Shown in pieces: positions 1 to 12,340 of a stretch of DNA of 64,000 bases. Within the stretch, counting starts at the first letter, position 1; each line of letters opens with the position of its first letter. This stretch comes from Tragulus kanchil (lineage: Eukaryota > Chordata > Mammalia > Artiodactyla > Tragulidae), in contig JAIOJX010000006.1 in NCBI GenBank assembly GCA_022376925.1, positions 61,279,394 to 61,343,393 of the forward strand, in the 5' to 3' direction. Position numbers and translations under genes: made by a program. The notes below the pieces were generated by a model. It ran no database searches. It worked only from the letters and a program-made list of their open reading frames with translations, and was not told where the DNA came from.

Positions 1-240
1 TAGAATTCTGAACTGATGTAAAACAGATTTCTGCCGCCTTTGTTGGGAGGAGGCCATGGTGTAGGAAAGGAGAAAATAAATCCTCTCTATGCTACAGTCT
101 TCACTACTATAACATATATATTGATTGCACTGAAGAACAGTAAAAAAAAACCTTGCCTGCTCTATGGGCACTGGACTGATAAAGAGGTAGAGATTACTTT
201 CATTTCAGGAAGAGTAATAATGTTGAAAAAAATTTTCCTG

Positions 241-565
241 CGTTTCCCCGGTGGTCCGGTGGGTAAGGACACTGCCTTGCAGGGCAAGGGGTGCCGGTTC
301 AATTCCTGGCCTGGGAAGATCCCATGTGCCGTGGAGCAGCTGGACCGATGTGTCCAATTACCGAGCCGGAGCTCTGGAGCACATGCCCCCAGAGCCGGTG
401 CTCTGCGACAACAGTGGCCACTGTAATGTGAGGGCCACATAGCCAAAGAACAAAGAGGATAAAAATAGATAAATGAAAGACCAATAGAAGTGGCCTACCC
501 CCCCCCCCCCCCCCCCCAACCCCCCCCCCCCCAAAAAAAAAAAAAAAAAATAAAAAAAAAAAAAA
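241..565 (+). mobile_element. tRNA-derived CHR-like SINE
   Basis: The element opens with a tRNA-like head: an A-box region at 250-262 and a B-box-like stretch around 295-306. The family body follows, with the clinic-like landmarks 'gagccggagctctggagc' and 'gaaagaccaatagaagtgg'. The tail is an exceptional C20-A2-C13-A18-T-A14 run. Imperfect direct repeats of the form A(n)T(n)CCT at 226-239 and 561-576 may be a target-site duplication. The landmarks recur in eight other SINE loci of this window, most fully at 16109-16428. Chance frames cross it on both strands; none is a gene. Confidence 0.88.
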
Positions 566-574
566 TTTTTTTTT
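498..574. repeat. Extreme homopolymer tract in SINE tail
   Basis: Runs in order: C20, A2, C13, A18, T, A14, T9. Other copies of this SINE have a C-rich but interrupted stretch here followed by an A-rich tail, so the position is normal while the purity and length are suspect. Consensus error in long homopolymers is a likely contributor. Confidence 0.9.
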
Positions 575-591
575 CCTATAAGTTTGCATGC

Positions 592-1302
592 AGATAGCCT
601 ACCCAAGACTAAGGTAAGAGCAGAGTAACCAAGAAACACCTCTGCCCCCACAGTGTGACTTCAACTGACTATTAAGTATTAGTAATATATCATGAGCAGA
701 AGGCCAGGAGCATTGCATAGATATGAAGTATCTGATGAAATAGGAAGGTAGAATAAAAATGATGAGAGAAAATCTATAGCATTCTAGCTCTCTCGCTTAG
801 CTACAATTTGCCTCAGGAGGTGTTTGAAGCCTGTAATGTCCCTAATGTAACTAAAGCATCAACAAGCCAAATTCAATTCAAATGCAAAAAGTTTGAGTCA
901 GTCCATCAGTCTGGCAGAAAAAGAGACATGTCATAAAAGACATTACTGACATCCATCTCTACTATTTTTATATGATATGTTCAGAATTCAATCAAAATTT
1001 GGAAGACACAAGAAAATGAAATCTCTTAATAAGAGATAAAGTGGTCCATCAGAATTAGATTAGAATTTCTGATTCAGAATTTTTGTCAAGAATTTGATCC
1101 AAATGTGATCAAAGAGGTAGATACGTTAACTAAGGTTGATATGTTAAAAGATATTATGTGAAATGTGAACACGTATAAGTAGGTGGAAACTTCATCAGAG
1201 AGATGCAAACAATAAACAGGAAAATGCTAGAGATGTATAATACAGTATCAGAAATGACAAGTGACTATGGTGGGATTATGATTAATATCATACTGTGCAC
1301 AG
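592..1302. other. AT-rich sequence, nothing recognised
   Basis: No open frame, repeat family or RNA gene recognised. It forms most of the first half of the direct duplication starting at 611. Confidence 0.5.
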
Positions 1303-1432
1303 GAGATGGACAAGGAAATGGTAACTCACTCTAATATTCTTGCCTAGAAAATCCCACAGACAGAGGACTCTGACAGGCTACAGTCCATGGGCTCACAAAG
1401 AGTCTGATAGGACTGAGCAACTAAGTGTGCAT
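1303..1432 (+). mobile_element. Bov-A SINE fragment
   Basis: Diverged Bov-A body in the sense direction: 'aaggaaatggtaactcactc', then 'tattcttgcctagaaaatcc', then a relative of 'gggtcgcaaagagtcggac' and 'gactgagcaacta'. No tRNA head is seen. It recurs at 2502-2631 because of duplication 1. Bov-A-type SINEs share their sequence with the BovB 3' end and are mobilised by BovB machinery. Confidence 0.75.
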
Positions 1433-2501
1433 GCACACATAAGAAGAAAGAATTCATAATCAGTAAGATGAATCCATAAATATTGCAGCTGGATATAGCA
1501 GAAGAATAACATAAAAAGAAAAATTTAAGACAGAATAGAGGATTTAAGCTTTTGGAATATTATCAAGCTAACATATGAGCACTTGATGTCCCAGAAAAAT
1601 AAGTGACAAATGGAACATCAAAAATGGGACAAAATAATTATTTGAAGAGAGAAAGTTTTTTTTGTCCCCTAAATTTAAGAGAGCAAAGATTTAAGTACCT
1701 TAGGAAAATTCATGTAAGAATCATATAAAGAAAATGTAGGTGCATTATACTTAAATGTTAAAACCAAAATGAAGAGAAATTTATGAAGGCAGCTGAGGAA
1801 AAAATTTTTAAGGTAAGAGCAGAGTAACCAAGAAACACCTCTGCCCCCACAGTGTGACTTCAACTGACTATTAAGTATTAGTAATATATCATGAGCAGAA
1901 GGCCAGGAGCATTGCATAGATATGAAGTATCTGATGAAATAGGAAGGTAGAATAAAAATGATGAGAGAAAATCTATAGCATTCTAGCTCTCTCGCTTAGC
2001 TACAATTTGCCTCAGGAGGTGTTTGAAGCCTGTAATGTCCCTAATGTAACTAAAGCATCAACAAGCCAAATTCAATTCAAATGCAAAAAGTTTGAGTCAG
2101 TCCATCAGTCTGGCAGAAAAAGAGACATGTCATAAAAGACATTACTGACATCCATCTCTACTATTTTTATATGATATGTTCAGAATTCAATCAAAATTTG
2201 GAAGACACAAGAAAATGAAATCTCTTAATAAGAGATAAAGTGGTCCATCAGAATTAGATTAGAATTTCTGATTCAGAATTTTTGTCAAGAATTTGATCCA
2301 AATGTGATCAAAGAGGTAGATACGTTAACTAAGGTTGATATGTTAAAAGATATTATGTGAAATGTGAACACGTATAAGTAGGTGGAAACTTCATCAGAGA
2401 GATGCAAACAATAAACAGGAAAATGCTAGAGATGTATAATACAGTATCAGAAATGACAAGTGACTATGGTGGGATTATGATTAATATCATACTGTGCACA
2501 G

Positions 2502-2631
2502 GAGATGGACAAGGAAATGGTAACTCACTCTAATATTCTTGCCTAGAAAATCCCACAGACAGAGGACTCTGACAGGCTACAGTCCATGGGCTCACAAAGA
2601 GTCTGATAGGACTGAGCAACTAAGTGTGCAT
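2502..2631 (+). mobile_element. Bov-A SINE fragment (duplicate copy)
   Basis: Second appearance of the fragment at 1303-1432, carried by duplication 1; probably not an independent insertion. Confidence 0.75.
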
Positions 2632-2782
2632 GCACACATAAGAAGAAAGAATTCATAATCAGTAAGATGAATCCATAAATATTGCAGCTGGATATAGCAG
2701 AAGAATAACATAAAAAGAAAAATTTAAGACAGAATAGAGGATTTAAGCTTTTGGAATATTATCAAGCTAACATATGAGCACT

Positions 2783-3310
2783 TGATGTCCCAGAAAAATA
2801 AGTGACAAAATGGAACATCAAAAATGGGACAAAATAATTATTTGAAGAGAGAAAGTTTTTTTTGTCCCCTAAATTTAAGAGAGCAAAGATTTAAGTACCT
2901 TAGGAAAATTCATGTAAGAATCATATAAAGAAAAATGTAGGTGCATTATACTTAAATGTTAAAACCAAAATGAAGAGAAATTTATGAAGGCAGCTGAGGA
3001 AAAAAAATATATTATATACAGGGAACCAAATGCAACAGTTTTAGCTGACTTCTCATCAGGAAAAATGAAATCAAGAAGTCAATGAAATGATATCTTTGAT
3101 ATGTTGAAATTTTAAAACCAAAACAAACAAGAAATTCTAGAATTCTACCAGTAAAAATACCCCTTACAAGTTAAGGTGAAACAAAACCACGTTCATAAGT
3201 GAAAATTCAAAATGAATTCATCTTTTATAAAATTTCAAGACAAGAAGGGCTAGAATATATTAGACTGAAACAAGACCTAATCAGAAAGAAATTATTTTAC
3301 TTTCAACATT
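2783..3310 (+). mobile_element. Old L1 5'-region remnant
   Basis: Highly diverged match to the upstream region of old mammalian L1s. The order of landmarks agrees: a 'gtcccagaa' motif, a block resembling 'cagctgacttctcatcag' (near 3040), then 'gaaattctagaattctacca' (near 3130). No frame is open. The left limit is uncertain. Confidence 0.42.
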
Positions 3311-3374
3311 TGTATTTTAATAATTGAAGTGTGGTACTTATTAAAACAACAGCAATAACAACAACTTAGAGTTG

Positions 3375-4797
3375 GATGGTGCTTTTTTAGTGTCAATTAT
3401 TCCTTAAAATATTTTTCAAATTTTTGAAAAAGTTTAAATGTTTTATGCAATTTTAAAGATTGCTTTACAATTATTAATACAACTTTCACAAATTATTGAC
3501 TATATTTCCTGTATTGTACAACACATCCTTTAACCTATCTTAAAACCAAAAGTTTGTATCTCCCACTCCTCCACTCTTTTAGTGTCCCTTCTCCCACTTC
3601 CCCCTGCTAATGACTAGTTTTTTCTCTATATCTATGCCAGCTTTTTTTCTTGAATTCACTAGTTTCTTGTATTTTTTAGAGTGCACTTATATGTGGTTAT
3701 CATACAGTATTTCTCTTTCACTATCTGAATTATTTCACTGACATAATGCCTTCCAAGCCAATTCATGCTGCTATAAATGGCAGATTTTCATTCTTCTTTA
3801 TGACTGAGTAGTATTTGACTGAACATGTGCCATATCTTCTTTATACATTCATTGATAGATATTTAGATTACTTCTCTATCCTGGCATTGTAAATAATGAT
3901 GCATATCTCTTTTTGTATGTATTTTCAATTTTTTTTCAGATATCTATCTGAGTGGACTAACTAGGTTATATGGTGGCTCTATATTTAGTTTTTGACAGAA
4001 CCTCATACTGTTTTCCACAGTGGCTTTACCAATTTACATTTTCACCAACAGTGTACCAGGGGTTCCTATTCTTTACTTCAACACCAATATTTATTATTTG
4101 TATTCTTTTTGATGATAGCCATTCTGACAGGTGTGAGGTTTGGTGATACTAATTGTGATTTTGATTTGCATTTCTCTGATGATTAACAATGTACAGCATC
4201 TTTATATACACCTTTTGGCCACCTGCATTTCCAGTCTGGATAAATGTCTATTCAGTTCTTCTTCCCACTTTTTAATCTGATTGTTTGTTTGTTTTTGATG
4301 TTAAGTTGTATGAGCTGTTTATATGTATATGCTCGTATCATTGGCAAATTTTCCCACTCAGTTGGTTGTGTTTTTGTTTTGTTGATGGGTTCCATTGTTG
4401 TGTTAAAATGTTTAAGGTTAATTAGGTAGCATTTGCTTATTTTGCTTTTATTTCCTTTACTTTAGAAGACAAATCCAAAAAAAAATTGTGTGACTTATGA
4501 CAAAGAGAGTCTCCCTATGTTTTCCTCTAGAAGTTTTATGGCATTTGGTTTTACACTTAGGACTTTAGACCATTGGAAATGTACTTTTGCATATAAGGTG
4601 ATAAATGTTCTAATTTCATTTTTTACATCTAACTATCTAGTTTTACTGGAGAGACTGTCTTTTCTCCATTGTATATTCTTGCTTCCCATGATGTATATTA
4701 ATTGATCCTAAGGAGGTGGGTTCATTTCAGGGCTATTTTGTTACATTGACATATGTGTCTATTTTTTTGTGTCAGCAACATACTGTTTTGATTAATA
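3375..4797 (-). mobile_element. Old L1, ORF2 3' end and 3' region, antisense
   Basis: Read on the minus strand, this resembles the C-terminal ORF2 and 3' region of an old L1. Visible landmarks on the plus strand include 'gccattctgacaggtgtgag' (4120), 'tttgatttgcatttctctga' (4160), 'ttgatgttaagttgtatgag' (4295) and 'tgttttgttgatgggttcc' (4375), all antisense to well-known L1 segments. Frames are shattered by indels. The last 80 bases are repeated at 5837-5918 by duplication 2. Confidence 0.8.
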
Positions 4798-4825
4798 TAA
4801 TAACAATAAACACTAGAATTAAGCA

Positions 4826-4980
4826 GGATTTACTAACTACTAAGTACTGTGGCAAGTACCTTACTGAATTCAGTTATTTAGCCTACCAATCTTGCCAATA
4901 ATAGTAAGACATAGGCTCTGTTACAGTCTTATTTTATATTAAAAGAGGCTGAGTTTTAAAATGGTTAATGATTTCTTTGA
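4826..4980 (+). mobile_element. MIR SINE remnant
   Basis: Diverged MIR in sense: 'tactaagtactgtggcaagt' corresponds to the MIR core 'tgtgccaggcactgtgctaa'. A weak 'cttgccaataatagtaag' region follows, then 'aaagaggctgagttt', like the conserved 'gatgaggaaactgag'. An ancient, immobile element. Copy at 5948-6102. Confidence 0.6.
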
Positions 4981-5947
4981 AATAATGTTATTACAACTTA
5001 AATGTACAATTACCTATGCCTAATTCCAGTGCTAACACTCTTAAATATTCTGTAGTACCAGTGACCACAACTAGTGGAAAAATATTAATAGTATTTGCTC
5101 TTTAAGTTATAATTAGTATTTAGGGATTTGAACCATTGGATAAAAATTGGGACAATCAATTCATTAATATCCTTCAAATGCTATGGTAGTTATTAGACAA
5201 GATCATTTTATTATAATGATTGTTATAATATGACCAGATACACTCTGACCCTTATAATTAGAAAGGAAAATACTCTGCTACCCTAATTTTGCCTCTATTA
5301 AATAAACTAAGACATTATATTTACATTACTTATTTATTTCCTATTATAATAAAAAATAAATATGAACCATTGAGATCAGTTTACACAGAATTGATATGAA
5401 AGTGTAGAAGGAAGGTTTTATCTGAAAGTTCATTAGTTCTGAAAACCCTATTATAATGTACTTGTATAGTAAATCTCATGAAAAACACAAACCAGTCTTA
5501 CCAGCTATAGTCCTATTGGGCTCTGGCTGCTTTATTCCATAGATTCTTCTCCAAGAATTCATAAAGAAATATATAACAGGTGAAAGTTCTATGTCAGGTA
5601 GTAGTTACAGAAGCAGAGAGATGAATAAAGTTTTACATGTACTTTCACAGCCTAGTAAAAAGATAGACTTTTGACATAAAATTATAAGGAAATGTGAAAA
5701 ACATGATGGAAAAGCTACTCACAGGGTGTCATAAATAATTCAGAAGATTCTTAACTGTGGTTTGAGGGGCTAAGGCTGTATTTCAAGTACAAGGGTAACT
5801 TGGAATATTAAATAATAATGCTATGGCCTGAATGTTGGTGGGTTCATTTCAGGGCTATTTTGTTACATTGACATATGTGTCTATTTTTTTGTGTCAGCAA
5901 CATACTGTTTTGATTAATATAATAACAATAAACACTAGAATTAAGCA

Positions 5948-6102
5948 GGATTTACTAACTACTAAGTACTGTGGCAAGTACCTTACTGAATTCAGTTATT
6001 TAGCCTACCAATCTTGCCAATAATAGTAAGACATAGGCTCTGTTACAGTCTTATTTTATATTAAAAGAGGCTGAGTTTTAAAATGGTTAATGATTTCTTT
6101 GA
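5948..6102 (+). mobile_element. MIR SINE remnant (duplicate copy)
   Basis: Second appearance of the MIR at 4826-4980 through duplication 2. Confidence 0.58.
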
Positions 6103-7510
6103 AATAATGTTATTACAACTTAAATGTACAATTACCTATGCCTAATTCCAGTGCTAACACTCTTAAATATTCTGTAGTACCAGTGACCACAACTAGTGGA
6201 AAAATATTAATAGTATTTGCTCTTTAAGTTATAATTAGTATTTAGGGATTTGAACCATTGGATAAAAATTGGGACAATCAATTCATTAATATCCTTCAAA
6301 TGCTATGGTAGTTATTAGACAAGATCATTTTATTATAATGATTGTTATAATATGACCAGATACACTCTGACCCTTATAATTAGAAAGGAAAATACTCTGC
6401 TACCCTAATTTTGCCTCTATTAAATAAACTAAGACATTATATTTACATTACTTATTTATTTCCTATTATAATAAAAAATAAATATGAACCATTGAGATCA
6501 GTTTACACAGAATTGATATGAAAGTGTAGAAGGAAGGTTTTATCTGAAAGTTCATTAGTTCTGAAAACCCTATTATAATGTACTTGTATAGTAAATCTCA
6601 TGAAAAACACAAACCAGTCTTACCAGCTATAGTCCTATTGGGCTCTGGCTGCTTTATTCCATAGATTCTTCTCCAAGAATTCATAAAGAAATATATAACA
6701 GGTGAAAGTTCTATGTCAGGTAGTAGTTACAGAAGCAGAGAGATGAATAAAGTTTTACATGTACTTTCACAGCCTAGTAAAAAGATAGACTTTTTGACAT
6801 AAAATTATAAGGAAATGTGAAAAACATGATGGAAAAGCTACTCACAGGGTGTCATAAATAATTCAGAAGATTCTTAACTGTGGTTTGAGGGGCTAAGGCT
6901 GTATTTCAAGTACAAGGGTAACTTGGAATATTAAATAATAATGCTATGGCCTGAATGTTTCCATGCCATTTCAAAACTGTGTTTCTAGTTCCAACATTAT
7001 ATTTCAGTTTCTCTTTATTCCTCTAGCCCTTACTCCTTCTTAGAAAGAACAAATGATGATTTTTCCGGACTTGGTTCTTCTAAGCGAGCCAGAAGGGACA
7101 AGGAATCTAAAATCTAATTTGCTTTCACATCTGGATAATCCAATAAGAAAAAGGGTCAAACAAAAATCACTATTATGAAGTAGTTGGATTGCTTCAAGTT
7201 TATACATTTTAACATCCAGAAGGTAAAATAATAAAATTCTCCAGAGACAAATCTACATGTAGTTCCTGCATTCCACAAATTTGTGAATTAAATGTATTAA
7301 TTTTCCCTTCAGAAAAAAAGGATTTAAAATTATTTGATATCTTACAATATAACCCAAATAATAATAAAATAATAGCAAACTTGGAGATATTTCTTATAAT
7401 TTTGAAAACAAAACCCCAACTCACAGGTGCATATTACCACTGAACCATGAGCTGAGCTTATAGAATCTAAATAGGATAGAAATTTTCCTTATAATAACCT
7501 ACTGCAAATT
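6103..7510. other. AT-rich sequence, nothing recognised
   Basis: No repeat family, open frame or RNA gene recognised. The first 850 bases duplicate 4981-5836; the remainder occurs once. Confidence 0.5.
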
Positions 7511-7766
7511 AAACAAGCTATTGAACCATTTATCCAATTTTTCTCCCTAAATGCTCATGAAACACACAAATAAGAAACAGTTTCGTTTTACTTCTATTTT
7601 CACTTGGGACTTTAATTTTTGATAGGAAATAGACTTCATTTTCTCTAGCTATTCTGAACAAATTTTGGTAATTGTTTGTTCTGTTTTATTAGATATAACT
7701 TGGAAAATCTACTAAATACCCTTAAAATTTCAAGATAATAAGATAATTGGTAATTATCTTATTGTG

Positions 7767-8030
7767 TTTTTTTTTTTTTTGACCACTTCTATTGGTCTTT
7801 CATTTATTTCCATCTTTGTTCTTTGGCTTATGTGGGCCTCCCATTGCAGTGGCCCCTCTTGTCTCATAGCACCGGCTCTGGGGACATGCACTCCAGAGCT
7901 CTGGTTCAGTAGTTAGACACATCCATCCAGCCGCTCCATGGCACGTGGCTTCTTCCCAGGCAAGGGATCAAACTAACACCCCTCGCACTGCAAGGTTGTG
8001 TTCTTACCCACTGGACCACCAGGGTAGCCC
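7767..8030 (-). mobile_element. tRNA-derived CHR-like SINE, antisense
   Basis: Same family as 16109-16428, reversed. From left to right: T-run (A-tail), 'ccacttctattggtctttca', 'cagagctctgg', then the reversed tRNA head ending 'ccactggaccaccagggtag'. The C-rich block of other copies is absent. Its duplicate is at 8881-9134. Confidence 0.88.
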
Positions 8031-8069
8031 TTGCTGTGATTTTTTGATAGTTATAGCATATTGTGATAA

Positions 8070-8186
8070 ATCCCTCCCTCAGTCATGTCCAACTCTATGT
8101 GATCCCATGGACAACCGCCCACCAGGTTCCTCTGTCCATGGGACTTCCCAGGCAAGAATACTGGAGTGGGTTCCCATTTCGTACTC
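8070..8186 (-). mobile_element. Bov-A SINE fragment, antisense
   Basis: Contains 'gtccaactctatgtgatccc' and 'gcaagaatactggagtgggt', the reverse of the Bov-A body. It lacks a tRNA head. Repeated at 9174-9290 by duplication 3. Confidence 0.82.
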
Positions 8187-8474
8187 TAGGATATAACATA
8201 ATAACCACTTATTTTTTTCATTTGTTTAGTCATAATTTATATTAAAAAGCATCCATTCTAAGCACATGGATCATTGAATTTTGACAAATGTATACACTAG
8301 TGTAATCCACTGCAAAATGAAGATATATAACATTTCCATCATCATAAATAGCCTTTCAAATTTTTGGTAATCAACCCCCTATTTTCAGCCACAGGTAATC
8401 ACTTATTTGTTTTTTTATTTCCATAGATTAATTTTGCCCCTTTAGAAATGCAATTTAAAATATAATCACACAAT

Positions 8475-8572
8475 AGGTCTTCCCTGGTGGTCAGGTGGGT
8501 AAAGAGTCCACCTTACAATGCAAGGGGCACGGGTTCAATACCTGGCCCAGGAAGACCCCACATGACTAATGA
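8475..8572 (+). mobile_element. Truncated SINE head (tRNA-like part only)
   Basis: About 95 bases: 'tcttccctggtggtcaggtg', 'aaggggcacgggttcaatac', then 'gaagaccccacatgac', after which SINE similarity stops and unrecognised sequence begins. Two further copies (9579-9676, 10691-10788) come from overlapping duplications 3 and 4. A retroposon remnant, not a functional tRNA gene. Confidence 0.75.
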
Positions 8573-8880
8573 AAAGACCCAATATTTACCACTGAACCAT
8601 GCTATTCTAGAAACCTTAAATTTCTAAACAAGCTATTGAACCATTTATCCAATTTTCTCCCTAAATGCTCATGAAACACACAAATAAGAAACAGTTTCGT
8701 TTTACTTCTATTTTCACTTGGGACTTTAATTTTTGATAGGAAATAGACTTCATTTTCTCTAGCTATTCTGAACAAATTTTGGTAATTGTTTGTTCTGTTT
8801 TATTAGATATAACTTGGAAAATCTACTAAATACCCTTAAAATTTCAAGATAATAAGATAATTGGTAATTATCTTATTGTG

Positions 8881-9134
8881 TTTTGACCACTTCTATTGGT
8901 CTTTCATTTATTTCCATCTTTGTTCTTTGGCTTATGTGGGCCTCCCATTGCAGTGGCCCCTCTTGTCTCATAGCACCGGCTCTGGGGACATGCACTCCAG
9001 AGCTCTGGTTCAGTAGTTAGACACATCCATCCAGCCGCTCCATGGCACGTGGCTTCTTCCCAGGCAAGGGATCAAACTAACACCCCTCGCACTGCAAGGT
9101 TGTGTTCTTACCCACTGGACCACCAGGGTAGCCC
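8881..9134 (-). mobile_element. CHR-like SINE, antisense (duplicate copy)
   Basis: Duplicate of 7767-8030 with a T-run of only 4. Confidence 0.86.
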
Positions 9135-9173
9135 TTGCTGTGATTTTTTGATAGTTATAGCATATTGTGATAA

Positions 9174-9290
9174 ATCCCTCCCTCAGTCATGTCCAACTCT
9201 ATGTGATCCCATGGACAACCGCCCACCAGGTTCCTCTGTCCATGGGACTTCCCAGGCAAGAATACTGGAGTGGGTTCCCATTTCGTACTC
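9174..9290 (-). mobile_element. Bov-A SINE fragment (duplicate copy)
   Basis: Duplicate of 8070-8186 through duplication 3. Confidence 0.8.
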
Positions 9291-9380
9291 TAGGATATAA
9301 CATAATAACCACTTATTTTTTTCATTTGTTTAGTCATAATTTATATTAAAAAGCATCCATTCTAAGCACATGGATCATTG

Positions 9381-11606
9381 AATTTTGACAAATGTATACA
9401 CTAGTGTAATCCACTGCAAAATGAAGATATATAACATTTCCATCATCATAAATAGCCTTTCAAATTTTTGGTAATCAACCCCCTATTTTCAGCCACAGGT
9501 AATCACTTATTTGTTTTTTTATTTCCATAGATTAATTTTGCCCCTTTAGAAATGCAATTTAAAATATAATCACACAATAGGTCTTCCCTGGTGGTCAGGT
9601 GGGTAAAGAGTCCACCTTACAATGCAAGGGGCACGGGTTCAATACCTGGCCCAGGAAGACCCCACATGACTAATGAAGACAAATAATTTGGAGTTGGCTT
9701 CTTGTCCATGTGTATACCCAACTTTATGAAGTTTGTGTTCATTTTCCCCCATTTTAATTTGGTTCCTGTTCTTTTCTTATTAAGTTGCATGGATTTGTTA
9801 TAATTTTACCTATGTTTTATAAAAAGGTTATTCTCCTCTGTGGCTTTTCATTTCCTTTTCCTAACAGTAAATTTCAAACAGAAGGACTTTTTATTTTTGA
9901 TGATTCACAGTTTGGCATTTTTTTTTTCTTTTATGCTTCACGATTTGGGGAGTTGTACAGGAAATTGTTACCTAATTCAAAGTCAAAATTAATTTCTCCT
10001 AAGGGGGTCTGCTAAATTTATAATTTTAGATTTTGCATTTAGGGCTATGTTCTAATTCAAATTAATATTAATAATGATGTGAGGTAGGAGTTGAGAATGA
10101 TTTTTTTTGTAAATATTCAGTTGCTCTAGGATCATTTTTTAGAAGGATAATCACATACCTATTGAGTGACCTCATAACATTTTTCAAAAATCAATTGACC
10201 AGTTGTTTAGGGAGTATAAATTTGGCAGAATTTTTTCCACTAAAACAATAATTGAGTGAAAATTATAAAAGAAACAACCGATCATTAAAATATTTAAAAA
10301 TGGTTCTTAGGACCTGTAGTCAGTAGAGACACGTTCATTCAAAACTAACTACTAAATCTCAGTAAGAACAGTGTAAGTGTATGCTGTTAGAGCAAAACCA
10401 GTTCCCTTACCATTGCAACTTCAGTATTATACAAACTCAACCATAGTTATTGTACACCAGAGAAGTCTGAAAAAAAAAAAAAACGACCACTGCAATTTTG
10501 ACAAATGTATACACTAGTGTAATCCACTGCAAAATGAAGATATATAACATTTCCATCATCATAAATAGCCTTTCAAATTTTTGGTAATCAACCCCCTATT
10601 TTCAGCCACAGGTAATCACTTATTTGTTTTTTTATTTCCATAGATTAATTTTGCCCCTTTAGAAATGCAATTTAAAATATAATCACACAATAGGTCTTCC
10701 CTGGTGGTCAGGTGGGTAAAGAGTCCACCTTACAATGCAAGGGGCACGGGTTCAATACCTGGCCCAGGAAGACCCCACATGACTAATGAAGACAAATAAT
10801 TTGGAGTTGGCTTCTTGTCCATGTGTATACCCAACTTTATGAAGTTTGTGTTCATTTTCCCCCATTTTAATTTGGTTCCTGTTCTTTTCTTATTAAGTTG
10901 CATGGATTTGTTATAATTTTACCTATGTTTTATAAAAAGGTTATTCTCCTCTGTGGCTTTTCATTTCCTTTTCCTAACAGTAAATTTCAAACAGAAGGAC
11001 TTTTTATTTTTGATGATTCACAGTTTGGCATTTTTTTTTTCTTTTATGCTTCACGATTTGGGGAGTTGTACAGGAAATTGTTACCTAATTCAAAGTCAAA
11101 ATTAATTTCTCCTAAGGGGGTCTGCTAAATTTATAATTTTAGATTTTGCATTTAGGGCTATGTTCTAATTCAAATTAATATTAATAATGATGTGAGGTAG
11201 GAGTTGAGAATGATTTTTTTTGTAAATATTCAGTTGCTCTAGGATCATTTTTTAGAAGGATAATCACATACCTATTGAGTGACCTCATAACATTTTTCAA
11301 AAATCAATTGACCAGTTGTTTAGGGAGTATAAATTTGGCAGAATTTTTTCCACTAAAACAATAATTGAGTGAAAATTATAAAAGAAACAACCGATCATTA
11401 AAATATTTAAAAATGGTTCTTAGGACCTGTAGTCAGTAGAGACACGTTCATTCAAAACTAACTACTAAATCTCAGTAAGAACAGTGTAAGTGTATGCTGT
11501 TAGAGCAAAACCAGTTCCCTTACCATTGCAACTTCAGTATTATACAAACTCAACCATAGTTATTGTACACCAGAGAAGTCTGAAAAAAAAAAAAAACGAC
11601 CACTGC
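9381..11606. repeat. Direct duplication 4 (period 1113)
   Basis: Copies at 9381-10493 and 10494-11606, joined without filler at a shared 'aattttgac'. The first ~297 bases are also present at the end of duplication 3 copy 1 (8277-8573), so that stretch appears three times. Confidence 0.97.
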
Positions 11607-12340
11607 AGTGTCTTCTTGTGTCATCTGTCAGTCTGGGGCTATAACTTTGTCCCAGAAAGGAAAAATTTATTAGGAAGCCCTCCATCAGTTGTAGCAGATA
11701 CAAAATATTGGGGTGCTGATTATCACCACCTCCAACTCACTAAGAGACTGAAGGTTCTGTTCTGGGAAATGCAAAAATAAGATCAGAAGGCGCCAGCTAC
11801 ACACTCAAGTACAGTATCATTTCAGGATAAATTGTTCCCCATCCTCAGTTTCAGTGCAAAGCATAAGGTTTCTATCCAGCTGGAAAGACAGGCTCTAAGG
11901 ACAAAGATTTCCACAGTTCTGCCTGAGGAGACTAACTTTATCTAGGAATAAAGAGAACTCCATGCTTAAGGGCCTTGTCCTAAAAACATTGAAGATCTCA
12001 TTGAAAAGCAATTAAAAGAAGGCTAACAGCAATGGGGTACAAGGAAAATTGCAGAGCAGTTAGAAGTTTAATAGACAGAACCAATACAAGAACCAGTCAA
12101 GAAGAACCCTCCTGGAATCACTCACTCTGGGTATTAGGAAGTCTGTGTACATGCACTAGACTGCATCCACTCAAAAAGTGGTCAGTACTGGATGTGGAGC
12201 AGACTTGAAAGCACTCTGTAAACTGCATATAGACCCATCAGCACAGAATGAACCCTCACTGGCATAGTAAGCACATTAACAAAACTCTTGAATAATCACA
12301 GTCATTCCTGCCATCTTCAAAGATTATTATACTCTCACCA
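9679..12340. other. AT-rich sequence, nothing recognised apart from a SINE head copy
   Basis: After correction for duplication 4 this is about 1.5 kb of sequence in which I recognise no gene or repeat family, other than the duplicated SINE head at 10691-10788. Chance frames of about 76-96 codons occur, among them duplicates at 9785-10015 and 10898-11128; they show no domain. Confidence 0.45.

Larger units (their letters stand above)
611..3007. repeat. Direct duplication 1 (period 1199)
   Basis: Copies at 611-1809 and 1810-3007 are nearly identical. Differences are mainly A-run lengths, for example three versus four A near 1611/2808 and four versus five A near 1734/2934. Both copies contain the same Bov-A fragment. 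The copy-1 tail ends in an A6T5 stretch where copy 2 continues into sequence not seen earlier. Probably an unmerged assembly overlap. Confidence 0.97.
4715..6959. repeat. Direct duplication 2 (period 1122)
   Basis: Copies at 4715-5836 and 5837-6959 abut with no filler. A T-run differs by one base (near 5668/6791). The block starts inside an old L1 and includes a MIR and unrecognised sequence, so its ends ignore element boundaries. Confidence 0.97.
7511..9677. repeat. Direct duplication 3 (period 1115) with degraded junction
   Basis: Copies at 7511-8573 and 8626-9677. Between them, 8574-8625 is a shortened, error-filled version of the sequence just upstream of copy 1 (about 7430-7510): it keeps 'accactgaaccatg' and then decays. 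The T-run before the SINE is 14 long in copy 1 but 4 in copy 2. Confidence 0.97.

Noticed and set aside
8475..8572. tRNA-like sequences with A and B boxes as tRNA genes
   Set aside because: All lie in SINE heads with flanking SINE body or truncation; no cloverleaf-competent tRNA was evident.
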